Shown: one piece after another, positions 9,459 to 19,677 of the stretch
How positions within the stretch are numbered: the first letter of the stretch is position 1
Layout of the letters: every line of letters starts with the position of its first letter
Assembly: GCA_013115145.1 (NCBI GenBank)
Contig: JAAPAO010000428.1
Location: 1 to 31,007 of the forward strand
Direction of reading: 5' to 3'
Source: Perkinsus chesapeaki
Lineage: Eukaryota > Perkinsozoa > Perkinsida > Perkinsidae
DNA: 31,007 bases
Translations under genes and position numbers: made by a program
The notes under the pieces: model-generated
The model's database searches: none
What the model was told of the DNA's origin: nothing
The model's input: only the letters and a program-made list of their open reading frames with translations

Positions 9459-9655
9459 TATATCGAGCAGACTTACCTGAAAGCACGCATAGATGCTTCA
9501 AGCATCATACTTGTAGAGCCAGAGTCGCGAAGGAAAATTTCTCAGTTGAAGCCCGGGCAACTGAGACGTAGAGACCGGGCCTAGGTACAGTAGGAGCAAT
9601 TACAAATGGCCTATCACAGATTATTAGTGAAATGTTCAATTTAAAGTAGCTTGAA

Positions 9656-10646
9656 TCATCTAGTGCGAGTGTTCCCACTCACATTAGCTACGTGATCTAC
9701 ACAGCTGCACGGGTTTTTCCACCCTCAATAAGCCTTGGGTTAGGATTATAAGTGTCCCTGGCGCCATGGCGCCAGCCAGAAGCTCCTGTGTTTCTTCTTG
9801 AAGCAAATTCATGCCCGGTCCGGGCGGGAGCCTGTTGTTGTGCAACTGCACAACAATGGAGCCTTAAGCTCAGCTCGACGCTAGTACTGCTACTAATGTA
9901 CTAAGTTAAGATTAGATTTCCAGATTCTTGCCTCACTTTGGTTCCTTGAGTTCCCTGATGGTTAACAGAGCCAACCAGCTCCCTGGGCGCCCCGGCCCTC
10001 CGAGCCTTAGGCTGATAATTAGCGCGACAGTTCGCCTGTTGTGGTTCCTTTAGCCCAAAGTGAGTCACGCAACCACTGATGCGCCATCCACCTCGCGGAC
10101 TTGGCAATCCGGAGACTGGGAAAATAGACAGCAAGGAAGGTACGGACGCGCCGTCCGACGACAACACCACCCGAACTCGGAGATTAGAGATTCCATGAAC
10201 TGTTAGAGAGAATTGAGCTGCAGCAAGTGGCAGGTCCATCACTACCGAGTCCGACTCGGCGAGTCGGTCGTCATTGATCCTATAACACACAGATTGAGCC
10301 AAAATAAGGCTGCTCTCGTATCACAGTCCTTTGAAAGTAGATCCAGAAAGTGTACGCATGCACTGTACGGGTGTCACGGAAAATTAGACAGCAAGAACAA
10401 CTTACAGATGTTGTGGGTCCAGATTGATCCCCTCTTGCTATGTTGCTGATCTCCCCAAAACTTGTTATGTCCCGAAGGATATTACTATATCCTGGAGAGT
10501 TGTCTGATGGATTAAACCTTCGCCATTCCCTGTATAGCTGTCGAGCCCAATATCGACTAATTGCGTAGAGTAGTTGTGTTTGCATACACATAGATTGCTG
10601 CAGAACTTGTGTGCAGTTAGTGTGCTTATACCTAGTGCCCCAGGGT
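9656..10646. other. spacer between left arm and protease gene
   Basis: A minus-strand open frame at 9901-10302 (133 codons) has no recognisable domain and runs through hairpin-rich DNA, so I do not call it a gene. I see no other candidate; any promoter of the downstream protease gene should lie here but is not identifiable by eye. Confidence 0.4.
9758..10267. repeat. short perfect palindromes and hairpins (array 3)
   Basis: Includes CTGGCGCCATGGCGCCAG at 9758-9775 (18-bp perfect palindrome), a 6-bp GC stem at 9813-9825, a 10-bp stem with 2-nt loop at 9835-9856, and two overlapping GC-rich hairpins at 10245-10259 (7 bp, loop 1) and 10251-10267 (8 bp, loop 1). Their sequences are unrelated to each other and to arrays 1 and 2. 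Confidence 0.6.
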
Positions 10647-10671
10647 CGTAGTATTGGTATTCTGGCTCAAG
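10647..10671 (+). other. possible relict spliced leader upstream of the protease gene
   Basis: The last 16 bases (10656-10671, ending TCTGGCTCAAG) match the 3' 16 bases of the perkinsid/dinoflagellate spliced leader (ending CCATTTTGGCTCAAG) at 13 positions. CGTAG occurs a few bases upstream. It lies 90 bp before the first ATG of an intronless gene, the arrangement expected for a reintegrated, trans-spliced cDNA. Partial match, recalled consensus; tentative. Confidence 0.35.
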
Positions 10672-10761
10672 GTCCTTTGTTATGTTACTCTTAGGAGTTC
10701 ATCAACTGATACCACGACACAGATAAACTTAAGGCATTCTCACATCAGGCTTCTCTTTTCA

Positions 10762-11904
10762 ATGGCTAAAAGGGACCCTGCTCTTATCAGTAGATTTACA
10801 AGCTTCTCCGCTGCTTTGCTATTTGTTATTGAGATGATTCACAGGTCACATGCTGGTAACGTTCTCCGTGTGAAAGTGGCGAGTAACTTCATCACAACCA
10901 AAGCGTTCCAAGGCGACATGCTTCATGCCACTGTGGTAGCTGACGGCCAACAAATGGAGGTACTTGTGGACACCGGATCCTCCTACCTTTTTTGGGTATG
11001 GAAAACATATTATGGAGGCGTCATGGGTGTAGGGGCGTGCAACGCTTTGTTCTTTAAGTGCTACGAGTGTCTTCACCCTTGCAAGCCGACGGAGCCGACG
11101 ACTCTCAAATTTGACGGCGGTATCTTTCTTGAGATATTCAAGCATTCTGGTGACGTTACGCTTGGAAACATAGAGCTGATGAATATTGATTTCGGCTTGG
11201 TCAGCTGGTCTAAACCTTCCCCTACAAAACGAAGCTACCCTGGAATACTTGGGCTGCGATATGACATGGATCCTAAGTATCCTGCTTTCTTGAAGCAGCT
11301 TGTCGCTCAAGGAGTTGTTGAAAAGAACGTTTTTGCCTTATACTTGAAGCCGGGTGGATGTTGCACTGGACAGTTCGAAGGGGAACTGCTACTCGGTGGA
11401 GGTGATGCAAAACTTTTTAAAGCCCCTCTTCGGTACGTGAATACAGTCGGTGAAGACGAGTGGTTAGTAGGGCTGAGTTTGGTTCAGATCGAAGCCGAGA
11501 GCCTTGTTGTTAACGGTCGTGTTATCCTTGATACTGGATGCAATAATATACTCATTCCACAACAAGAACTGGACAACTTTATTGAGAAAATATCCAAGGC
11601 AGCGAGCGAGTCGGCCGGAGGTGAAGTTATCGTTGAATACGATGACGTGGAAAAAGTATGGGCATTTGACTGCGACTATCTTGCGGACATGCCGACCTTG
11701 TACTTCATGTTATCCGCTCCAACTGGTGACGTCCCCCTCACTATGAACTATGAGAGTTATGTTGGGATGGTAAACTACTACTGTTACCTTAATGTAGAGG
11801 AATCTAGAAGCGACGATTGGAGCTTACCACATTTCATGTTAGTTGGCAATTACGTAGAGTTTCAGCTGGACAATAAGCGGGTCGGCATAGCTAGACTCAA
11901 GTAG
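10762..11904 (+). CDS. secreted pepsin-like (A1) aspartyl protease
   Basis: Intronless, 380 residues from the first in-frame ATG. The N-terminus MAKRDPALISRFTSFSAALL runs into a hydrophobic segment ending near HAG (~residue 32), which I read as a signal peptide. Both catalytic motifs of the bilobal pepsin fold are present: VDTGSS at 69-74 and LDTGCN at 256-261. PGILGL at 160-165 is the usual 'GILGLG' strand, and ELLLGGGD at ~208-215 the conserved turn before the second lobe. The length is normal for the family without a long propeptide. The second motif has Cys where Ser or Thr is usual after DTG. Several Cys (around 93, 100, 103, 107, 200, 201) suggest disulfides. The missing introns, unlike most neighbours, and the leader-like sequence upstream fit an origin by retroposition. 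Substrate unknown. Confidence 0.85.
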   Translation: MAKRDPALISRFTSFSAALLFVIEMIHRSHAGNVLRVKVASNFITTKAFQGDMLHATVVADGQQMEVLVDTGSSYLFWVWKTYYGGVMGVGACNALFFKCYECLHPCKPTEPTTLKFDGGIFLEIFKHSGDVTLGNIELMNIDFGLVSWSKPSPTKRSYPGILGLRYDMDPKYPAFLKQLVAQGVVEKNVFALYLKPGGCCTGQFEGELLLGGGDAKLFKAPLRYVNTVGEDEWLVGLSLVQIEAESLVVNGRVILDTGCNNILIPQQELDNFIEKISKAASESAGGEVIVEYDDVEKVWAFDCDYLADMPTLYFMLSAPTGDVPLTMNYESYVGMVNYYCYLNVEESRSDDWSLPHFMLVGNYVEFQLDNKRVGIARLK

Positions 11905-12568
11905 TGGTTGCCAGTCACCGCTGATACAACCGGTAAACTGACTACTAGTCAATTAGTATCTAGTACTGTATCATGGGTACCATCATTTTACAACTATGTA
12001 AATCTTTCAGTACAAGTCAGTGCTTGTCTATCCCGAAGTGCCAATCGTGGTACATGCATAAGTTGGCTAGATCAACCTGGCGGCGCCAAATCATTATAAA
12101 ATGAAAGACCCGCGGAAGTCTGTCGAGTGCTTTCGGAAAGAGAGGCGGATAGACATTACGGGTGGAGTGTCTTCTCTTGGGCGCCACTACATCGCCATCG
12201 CCTTGTGCAGAGACTCAAGCAGAATGGTTGAATTTATCAGAACGTAATAGTTGTTGCTTAGGAAGCGACTCATTGCTAATAATGGGTTCGACCCGGAATC
12301 GAGACGATACCTTATAGACTTTAACAGCGGTTTGACCTCGAAAGGTGTTCCATCATCTCATAAGATTTGTATCAATCGAAGGCTCATTCCGCCTGGTCTC
12401 ACTTGGCAGAAGATCAACGAACGAGTTTGATCTCGCCCGCCGTATGCGATGCATCATTCCTCCACAGCGATCACACGTCTGGTGATCGGCGGAAGTATGT
12501 TACACTTAATCAACACTAAACACTTGAGCTATATCAACATGTGAACATCGACAATTGAACTGTTGTTG
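11905..12568. other. intergenic, convergent 3' ends
   Basis: Lies between the convergent 3' ends of the protease (+) and ankyrin (-) genes. No gene recognised. Small hairpins are present (for example a 7-bp stem around 12460-12485). No terminator or polyadenylation signal can be assigned with confidence. Confidence 0.4.
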
Positions 12569-14371
12569 TTAAGTTGAAGTTGAGTTATCTTTAGCAACAT
12601 GAAAATTGCCGGATAGTTTATTATACCAAATCATGCCTGTCGGACTCTTCGGGTGTTGTAGCTTCACCCACTGACCGTTAAAAGCCGACTCGGCGTCACC
12701 GGCAGCCTGTACAGCAGCCTCTACGGAAGGACGGCGAACCTGGAGGCACGTAGCAGAGTCGATATTCATAATCAGCATCATCCTCCTACGCTTTGGTAGA
12801 CATCCTTAACAATGAGCGGAGGCGCCTTAGCTTCAGCTAGCATCTCACTTAGTTTATTAAATCCATTATCAGCAGCTATTTGATTCGTTGTTCGATTGCT
12901 CTCAGAAATGACTCTGAATTGAGCTCTATTCAGAGGTTATCGATATAGTCACTCACTGGATGGTAGGGTCAGCTTCTTGCTCCAACAGTAATTCACAGAC
13001 ATCCTGATGGCCTCTCGACGCCGCCATCGTTAACGCTGTGTGACCCCAGCTATTCTTCAAATTCACATACCTTTAAAATAACAAATAACAGATATAGTCC
13101 ACGAATGCACCAACGGCTACGTGCGTATTCGTTTCCTTTCGACATGACGTAATAATGTGTTTACAGTCTTAGCGTTGCCGAAGTAGCTGGCTATATGCAG
13201 GGGCGTGTCCTTGTATGTTGGTGTTGGTTTCTGTGATATGTTGCTCATAGCATTATGGCAAAGTATACACGGTGCTTACAGTGACATCTGCTTTGTACCG
13301 AACTAAAGCATCGATCACTTCAACCACTTTACGATGACCTTTATTCTTCTTGATGGCAGCTGCAACATGGAGGGCTGTAACCTAACAATTGATGGTCTTC
13401 ACTGAGTTAACAGCAACTCGGAGTTGCCAACTCCCCCTTGCCTGCGATGCTCCCTTGTTCGGCGAATGTGAATAGCCAGCGCGTGTGTCGAGATCAACTC
13501 GAACGGCAGGGCCCAGAGAGCTTGGATCAGCCCTGGCCTCGAGAAGGCCCCGAACCTGGTGATGCCTACGACTTGAAAAAATCGACCTAGGCATCCCACC
13601 GCATCAACTTGCAGCTTTTCCGTCGCCGCGATAAGCTCGAAGGAATGGAATGAAGCTGAGATGGATGAAAATAGATTAGCAAGTAACACTGGTGTTTTAC
13701 TTCCGGTCGCCTGCTCCACGTAGTTGACCAATTCGAGCTGTCTAACGGCTTTACTGTATGGTGAGAGTTGAAGTTCATAAGCAGCAGCAAGTCGATCCTC
13801 CGCTGGTACCCCTCCGAGGGCCTGGTGCTGATGTCCTGGCGAGCTGCTTAAAGGTGAACTGAATAATAGCAGCGAGTGAAGCTACTAGGCAATGTTATCC
13901 TTACTAAAGGACCAAAGCTTGCTGTTCATGCTCAACATCATCGTCCTCATCATCACTCGCATTCTTGTCAACCTAGCGACCACTACTGAGATCGCCGACA
14001 CAAAAACTGTCCCCACCAATGCGAGTGTAGTTATATCTTCCTTATCATCCATAATAGCTAAGGGCATCGGCGATACCTTCTTGGGCATCGACTTCACTTC
14101 TTCCTCTAACAACCCTGAGCCAGCTACTGTCACCACTGCCAGCAGCATCACATCTCTTTACCCAAAGTGCCGACCATACAGTCCTCTTCGATCTGCCCAG
14201 CCAATGCCTCTACAAACGCAGGGTCGCACTTGGGCGGGTGACCGTAGACGACTTTCCGAGCAATCTGCAGAGAACTAACCGAGCCGTCGAAAGTGGTGTT
14301 TTTACGTCAGGATCGAGTGGCTCCTTTTCACCATTTAGCGCGGCGAGGGACTTCTTCAGTGAAGCACCCAT
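12569..14371 (-). CDS. ankyrin-repeat protein, multi-exon
   Basis: Spliced by eye on the minus strand. The start ATG is at 14371 (MGASLKKSLAALNGEKEPLD). Exons 14306-14371, 14162-14264, 14017-14114, 13905-13972 and 13701-13858 join in phase with introns of 41-47 nt. The first ~150 residues are unrecognised and include an acidic DDEDDDVEHEQQ stretch. Ankyrin-type repeats follow: ELIAATEKLQVDAVRGLLEA (~13580-13640 into 13510-13540), VTALHVAAAIKKN (~13380), KDTPLHIASYFGNAKT (~13180-13220) and WGHTALTMAASRGHQDVCEL (~13000-13060), then LSEMLAEAKAPP. The C-terminal segment WVKLQHPKSPTGMIWYNKLS is loosely WW-like. The stop is at 12569-12571. The splice after the second repeat (~13380-13430) is uncertain. 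Likely a cytoplasmic protein-binding adaptor. It lies ~200 bp downstream of the kinase gene on the same strand. Confidence 0.7.
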
Positions 14372-14567
14372 CTCGAACGCTACAGTTGCTGGTGACGTAC
14401 CCAACTACTCTTGACAACACAAAACTAATATTAGCGATGACATGACAACATCATAACCATTATCATGAAGACAAATGGGTAAGGAGGCTCGAAGCCCAAG
14501 GAAGCATGCCCAAGACAATGGTGGTGATAATGATTATTATGATACAGTAGAATGCCTCTAAGGCACT

Positions 14568-17313
14568 CTACAGATAGGCTGGCTTCCCGTTACTGCCGCC
14601 CAGCATCTTGTTATTCCCTCCACTGCCGCTGCCGGAGCTTCTGGCAGATGACAACAATAGCGACGATGACCTTGCGGAACTGAAGTGTCCCATCGTTCGA
14701 CTGAGTGCGGTAGGGCCTCCTAAATGAGCGGCAGGGTAGAGGGCTCCCCGAGCGCTCTGTTGCCCGATAACCGCTGCAAAATCGCGCCTTCGACCAGGAC
14801 TGTTGATGTGTGATGGTAGTGCGGCTCGAGCGCTGTTCCTAGCTGGCCCTCCTCCTCCTCGCCCGGGGGCGCCATAACTGAGAGAGTGGTGCCTAGGTTA
14901 TGCATATATGGACTCACAAGGTAGCATGTGTTGGGTATCTTCCGTTGTACTGACTACGATGCTTTCTGACACCTTCCGAACATGGGGAAGCATGTGAAGA
15001 TGGTGAAGGAAGTAAAGTAAGAGATGGATGATGAGGATTATGGTGTTGCTGATCCTGTCCATAAAGAGATGGTGATACCTAAGAGTTAGAATTATAACCG
15101 ATCAATATAGTAGTATCTTACCTCGGAGAATGAATGATCTATATGAGCTTGCTCATTCATACCATGTGAACGCTGGGCAGCGCCCTGTATAGGCGGTAAG
15201 CGAGTTGTCGACATTGACTGATGCTGCCAACTGTCCACCATCCGCCGATCTTCATGTCGAGCAAAGCCGCTCATTGACGTGACACCAGCGGCTTGTAGTG
15301 CCCGTTGTGGCGGTTGGGCATATTGAGGCAACGATCCACCACCGTAGATGGCACGCGCCGCCCTGGATGAGATAACATTTCAGTTTGCTCACGCCCCCCG
15401 CCGCAGCTGCTGCTGCTGCTTACCCTTGTTGTTGCCTATGTTGAACCTTGCGAACATTTTTTGAAGATAGATGATGATGTTGCTGTTTTGTGGGAACATC
15501 ACACATCTAATAAAAGATGCCACTCAATGACTTTCCCTCAATTGCCCTACCTTATCGATAGATGGTTCTGGTGAGCCTCCAGTAGTGACTGTGGTTGATA
15601 CTGTCATACCTACCCTCCAACTCTACAACCCTTCAATTAATCACATACACTTACTTCCTTCGGTGTCGCTCGGGTACGGTGGTGATCGTACAGCACTCGT
15701 TGATGAAGTCGACGCGGGTGTTAGACCTGACAGCGTCGGTATCGGCCCTCGAGCCATCGTTATGCTTGTAACTACCGTGATGGGTTTGACGGAAAGCATC
15801 GAAATAGGGCAGTCGCATCGCCTAAAAAATAGATTAATGATTCTCGGGCACCACGAGTTGAAGCAGCAGCAGCATCATCACCTCAGTTGCACTGGGTCGA
15901 TATTCGGCATCATATGTTAATAATATTTTAATAGTGTCAATCGCTTCCTCGGAGACTTTACATTTATGCAGCCATATGTCGATATCTGATCGTTAACAGT
16001 TCATCGGCCTTCCTCAATGAAATAGGAGGTACTATTCCCCAGTAGTCTACCGTCGTATATTAACTGTAAGATTCTGAAGCTTAGTTACAAAGTACAGTAA
16101 AGTGTGCTGAATATGTCCAAATCGATCAACCGTTTCATTCCTTGGCAGCAAGATACCGACGCGCGAAGTTTATGAATCTATTGCGGTGATATGGCCAAGT
16201 GCACCTACTTCTGCCTTTATTATCAGACACAGTTCTTTCCATTTCTCTCAGTGGCCGGTTGCCTTTGCCACTTTTCGACTTGCAATGTTTCTTGAAATGT
16301 TCAAGCAGATCTTGAGAAGGTAGTCCCATGACCTGATAGCATCGGATGCAACTGTACCCTCCAGGCGACCATTATTCTCACTTTGTGTATCTTGTTGACC
16401 TGATCTATCTCGTTCTTCCCTGGAAAAAGCGGCACAAGTGCCAAGACTTCAAAGAAAACACAGCCAATTCTGAAGGAGATTGATAATAGACTCGGGTTCT
16501 ATCCCCAGTAGAGGCAGTTTTACGCCCAAATATCCATCCCAGTGGAATAGTATCCATCAGTTAGCATGCACTCAGGTGCTCTGTACCACCGTGTCGATAT
16601 GTATTCGGTAAATGGCTGCTTCCCGTCGATTCCTGATGCCATCTTTGATTGTCTTTACTGACATATTTGTTACTTTTGCAACTGCCAAGGTCTGCTAACT
16701 TCAAAGTTTCATTTTGATACAGTAATAGATTCTCTGGTTTAATGTCCCTGTATATTAAACATAATCTAACTTCCCTGTATAAATCTTTACCTATGAAATA
16801 TCCCTTTGCCATGAAGGTATTCAACTGCATATAGTAGTTGCCACATCCAGTGGCCTACCCTTTCTTCGGGAATATAATGCCTGCTCAATAAATCCCTCAA
16901 TTCTTTATTGTTTTGTTACTTCCGGCCTTTAATAGCTTCATAAACGTTCATATCCATGAGCTCTAAAACTAACGCTAAGTTCCCTGTATTGGCATCGTAG
17001 AGAACGTCTAGAAGCTTCACTATATTTGGATGCTCTAAAAGATTCTTATAAGGTTAACAACAGGCCTCTCGCTTAATATGCAAAGTTACCTGTTAGTTGT
17101 CTGAGGGCACGTATTTCATGGAAGGAGTTCACTGCATCCATGGAAGTGAATTTACTCTTCATGTACTTAATAGCGACCTAATTAGTATCTTTCAGTTTCG
17201 TTGATTCGCTCGGCTTTGTTGTTTACTTGTCTATTGCTGCTTATATGTCGCCCGAGGAGGACCTCTGAGAAGGTCCCTTCACCCTTTTTACCGAGTAATC
17301 TGTATTGGTTCAT
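14568..17313 (-). CDS. MOK-type (RCK family) protein kinase with long Ser/Gln/His-rich tail
   Basis: Start ATG at 17311-17313. Exons 17227-17313, 17090-17177, 16920-17034, 16791-16880, 16663-16747, 16524-16618, 16382-16469 and one from 16332 join in phase with introns of 39-55 nt. Motifs: glycine loop GEGTFSEV (11-18), VAIK lysine (33), HRDIKPEN (126-133), DLG in place of DFG (146-148), TEY in the activation loop (159-161) and ISTRWYRAPE. GSCKS after DLG is typical of MOK. About 200 bp (15960-16260) are unresolved. The kinase end follows: EEAIDTIKILLTYDAEYRPS, an intron at 15822-15881, then MRLPYFDAFR. The tail continues through low-complexity exons (KQQHHHLSS, RHEDRRM..., SSARSSGSGSGGNN) to a stop at 14568-14570; a stop at 14720 is an alternative if one intron is spliced differently. 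RCK kinases are linked to cilia and MAPK-like signalling. Confidence 0.75.
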
Positions 17314-18125
17314 TAATGCCGAAATATCGAGGTTTAATGTAGAGTAAAACAGAACAACATCTGCAACAACAGGTAAGGTCAATTTAAGGAAGGAAAATTG
17401 CGAACTTGCGCAAAATGCGCGGATATGATCTGAGCGTTGAGGAAATGTAAGAACGAGCAAGTGAGCAAGAAGTGTATAGAGGGATGTACGCGATGCTCGT
17501 TTTGCTGGTTTGGCGCAGTAAACATGTCAATCGTGACTTTATGATCTTATCTACTTCCCATGACGACCATAGTGCTGTCCTACACTTTAGAACCTACTAT
17601 GACTTGATTAGTTGTGCGATACTATCATCAATCATTATGCACGCATGCGCATATTAGCTATAAAATCAATCGTAATTATCATACGTAATCTGACTAAAAC
17701 AGGCACAGGCAAAGTCAAAGCTGATCGGAGTTGGTATAATCTATCGTTAAGATACGATGTAGCAGTGCCTTCAGCCGAATCGGATATGGAAATATGAGAT
17801 CCTCGCGCCAGGAAACGTGAGGTTGTTGTAGGATTCTGCGCAGTCTATGTGCATGCGTGCTAGAATAATCTATAGCTAAGGGGCCGGCGCGGTTGGTTAT
17901 TTCGCCTACCCTTGGTGTGTTCTTGGTTATCACTCCTATCCCTAGCGTAAGCTAACTATCCCTCAAGGTCCCTCCTGTTGTGTTAACGCATCTGAGCCTC
18001 TAGTCCCACATCAACTAACTAGTTAACCGAACCCGATAACAAGGTTCATTCCTGAAGGACTCAACCTTAGCTCAATACCACAGCTGATCATCACTCTAAA
18101 ACTACTGTTAAACTTATCAGCAACT
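17314..18125. other. divergent intergenic region
   Basis: Separates the 5' ends of the kinase (-) and the Cys-rich peptide gene (+), so it probably holds both promoters. A GC stem GCGCAAAATGCGC lies near 17408. No gene with recognisable features; short open frames are not supported. Confidence 0.4.
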
Positions 18126-18290
18126 ATGCGTCTTATCTACTCTATTGTAGCTCTAATCGCCATCTTTAAAGAAGCCAACGCACAAAGCTTCAACAATTGT
18201 GGAGGCCGTACTTGCCCACCAGGCCACTACTGTCGTTGTGCTCCTGTGGGGCGCACTGGCTGCAGATACACTTGCGAAAGGAATCCGTAA
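18126..18290 (+). CDS. small secreted cysteine-rich peptide
   Basis: A 54-residue intronless frame from ATG 18126 to TAA 18288-18290. The first 19 residues (MRLIYSIVALIAIFKEANA) form a clear signal peptide with an Ala-x-Ala-like cleavage site. The mature part of ~35 residues has six Cys in the pattern C-x4-C-x5-C-x-C-x7-C-x3-C, with Gly, Pro and Arg between, consistent with a disulfide-knotted secreted peptide. I do not recognise the family, and the pattern alone does not give a function. It sits just outside the inner end of the right duplication arm, in a gene-poor stretch. Codon use and base composition resemble the protease and kinase genes rather than the AT-rich cassette. Confidence 0.6.
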   Translation: MRLIYSIVALIAIFKEANAQSFNNCGGRTCPPGHYCRCAPVGRTGCRYTCERNP

Positions 18291-18869
18291 TATCTTTCCA
18301 ACTCATGCTTATCATTCATGGTGGTCATCATTACCTCTATCAAAAGCTCCTGGTAATTGTAATACAGGCAAGCTATAAGATATGCCATCGTTAATGATGA
18401 TACTATTTGTCCGAGTCGTCAATGGTTCACACCCTCTCAGTTATCGACCATAGCTGGCTTCTCGTTAACTACTACATACTACGCTCATGCGCCTCAGTAT
18501 TACCCACTAAGTTAACTGTTCTGGTCAACAAACAGATTCTGTTTCGAGTCCCATATATCCTTTTGCGTTTATTAAGTGTCACGAGCAATCAACACTGAGT
18601 CCAGAAAAAGATCAACCAACTGTCATCACTGATGCTGTCCAGTTTCCCGCACATAGGTGAGCACTAACTGTGTTGTTACTTCTAGTGATATGTAGCCTAC
18701 TCGAAACGCCAACTCCTACTATCACGAGGCTTAATGAGTGCTGCCAGTCGATGTTGATCGAACTTGTGCTTTGGTACCTTCTGTTTTTGAGTGACAACAA
18801 CTCCTGATGACAACTCAGTGCGTTTGTACAACTCCTTGCCAAGGTGCCATGGGGTGCACGATTTGAGCT
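18291..18869. other. stretch without a recognised gene
   Basis: No conserved frame or RNA gene seen. It ends at the inner boundary of the right arm of the inverted duplication. Confidence 0.4.
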
Positions 18870-18919
18870 AACGTGAAGTTACTTCAAACTGAACAACTTT
18901 TCAATTCTCATCTATGACT

Positions 18920-19420
18920 GTCCATTCTTGATTGCTCCCACTGTAGCCTCGGCCGTACTCTACCTCTCATCTGACCGAGCATAACCTCAGCATCAAATAA
19001 GGCACCTTGTTTCATAACTCGAGTCTTCCAAGTATCTGTGCATGCCTTCGCAGAGGGCCCTTCGGTTGAGTTTGCCTTGATATCCGCGCTTCCCTACAGC
19101 TGCCTGAGCTTCACCTTCAATGTTTGGCCCTAGGCGCCTCTGCCACCCGCCAAACTATACGCATCTGGTCCGCCACGATGTTTCTATCGTTGTCCGTTCT
19201 ATTCAAGTCGACGCGCCACTCGAGCATCTCCTTGAGAATGCCTATTTATCTGTCGTACCATTGACTCTAATGCCCACATGGGGGATTTATGTATGGGTTG
19301 CGTTGCAGCCGCCGTGGTGTACCAGTTTTCCTCGCTCGACGCTGTTTCTACTTCAACCGCTCGTTTTGCTCTGTGATGGTTGAGGCTTCTGTTTTCCGCC
19401 CAGCTATAGTACGGCACTGC
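18920..19420 (-). other. possible remains of a third gene in the arm
   Basis: On the minus strand two frames look coding-like: one from ~19240 to ~19113 (reading IVADQMRIVWRVAEAPRAKH before a stop) and one from ~19085 to ~18915 (including WKTRVMKQGALFDAEVMLGQ). They are not joined by a clear splice. In the left arm the corresponding sequence is frameshifted, deleted or interrupted by the Tc1-type element. No family recognised; the frames may be chance. Confidence 0.25.
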
Positions 19421-19677
19421 ATCATATCTTTATACTTTTATCGCTCAATAGCTCTCAGTGGCATGCCATTGTTCTAGTTTCGAATCATTTGTGTGTTTTT
19501 GATTTCCATGATAGATTGACGCAATAATAGTTTACTTTCAAGACAACAACACTCAATATGATCGTTCGAAACCTCTATTGTTATTATTTAATAATTAAGA
19601 CATGCAAATGAGGATACACTTCAACAATCCTTCAATCGTCTAATTATTATGATAAATGAAATGTTGTTTAACTTTTG

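Larger units (their letters stand above)
4350..9655 (+). repeat. left arm of a ~4 kb inverted duplication
   Basis: This arm is the reverse complement of 18870-23030. The outer boundary is near 4350, at the start of the shared stretch before TTGTCAGTGTTAAATTGAAA. It carries two complete genes, then about 0.5 kb of noncoding DNA, then a Tc1-type element (8173-9458) absent from the other arm. Weaker but clear homology resumes beyond the element to about 9655. Without the element the arm is about 4.0 kb. The coding parts are roughly 95% or more identical between arms; the inner ~500 bp are much more diverged and contain indels. Confidence 0.9.

Noticed and set aside
10654-10761. Longer protease start at the TTG at 10654
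   Set aside because: The first ATG in frame is 10762 and is followed by a credible signal peptide; the upstream codons overlap the leader-like sequence.
13892-14278. Plus-strand 128-codon frame that looks like a small membrane protein
   Set aside because: The minus strand here carries four exons of the ankyrin gene with matching phases; the plus frame is antisense to them.
15585-15920. Plus-strand 111-codon frame
   Set aside because: It is antisense to the last kinase-domain exons (EYRPSATE, MRLPYFDAFR) on the minus strand.
16881-16919. In-frame TAA in the kinase after the MDMNVYEAIKGRK stretch
   Set aside because: It lies in a 39-nt GT-AG intron; splicing joins GRK to HYIPEERV as in other MOK kinases.
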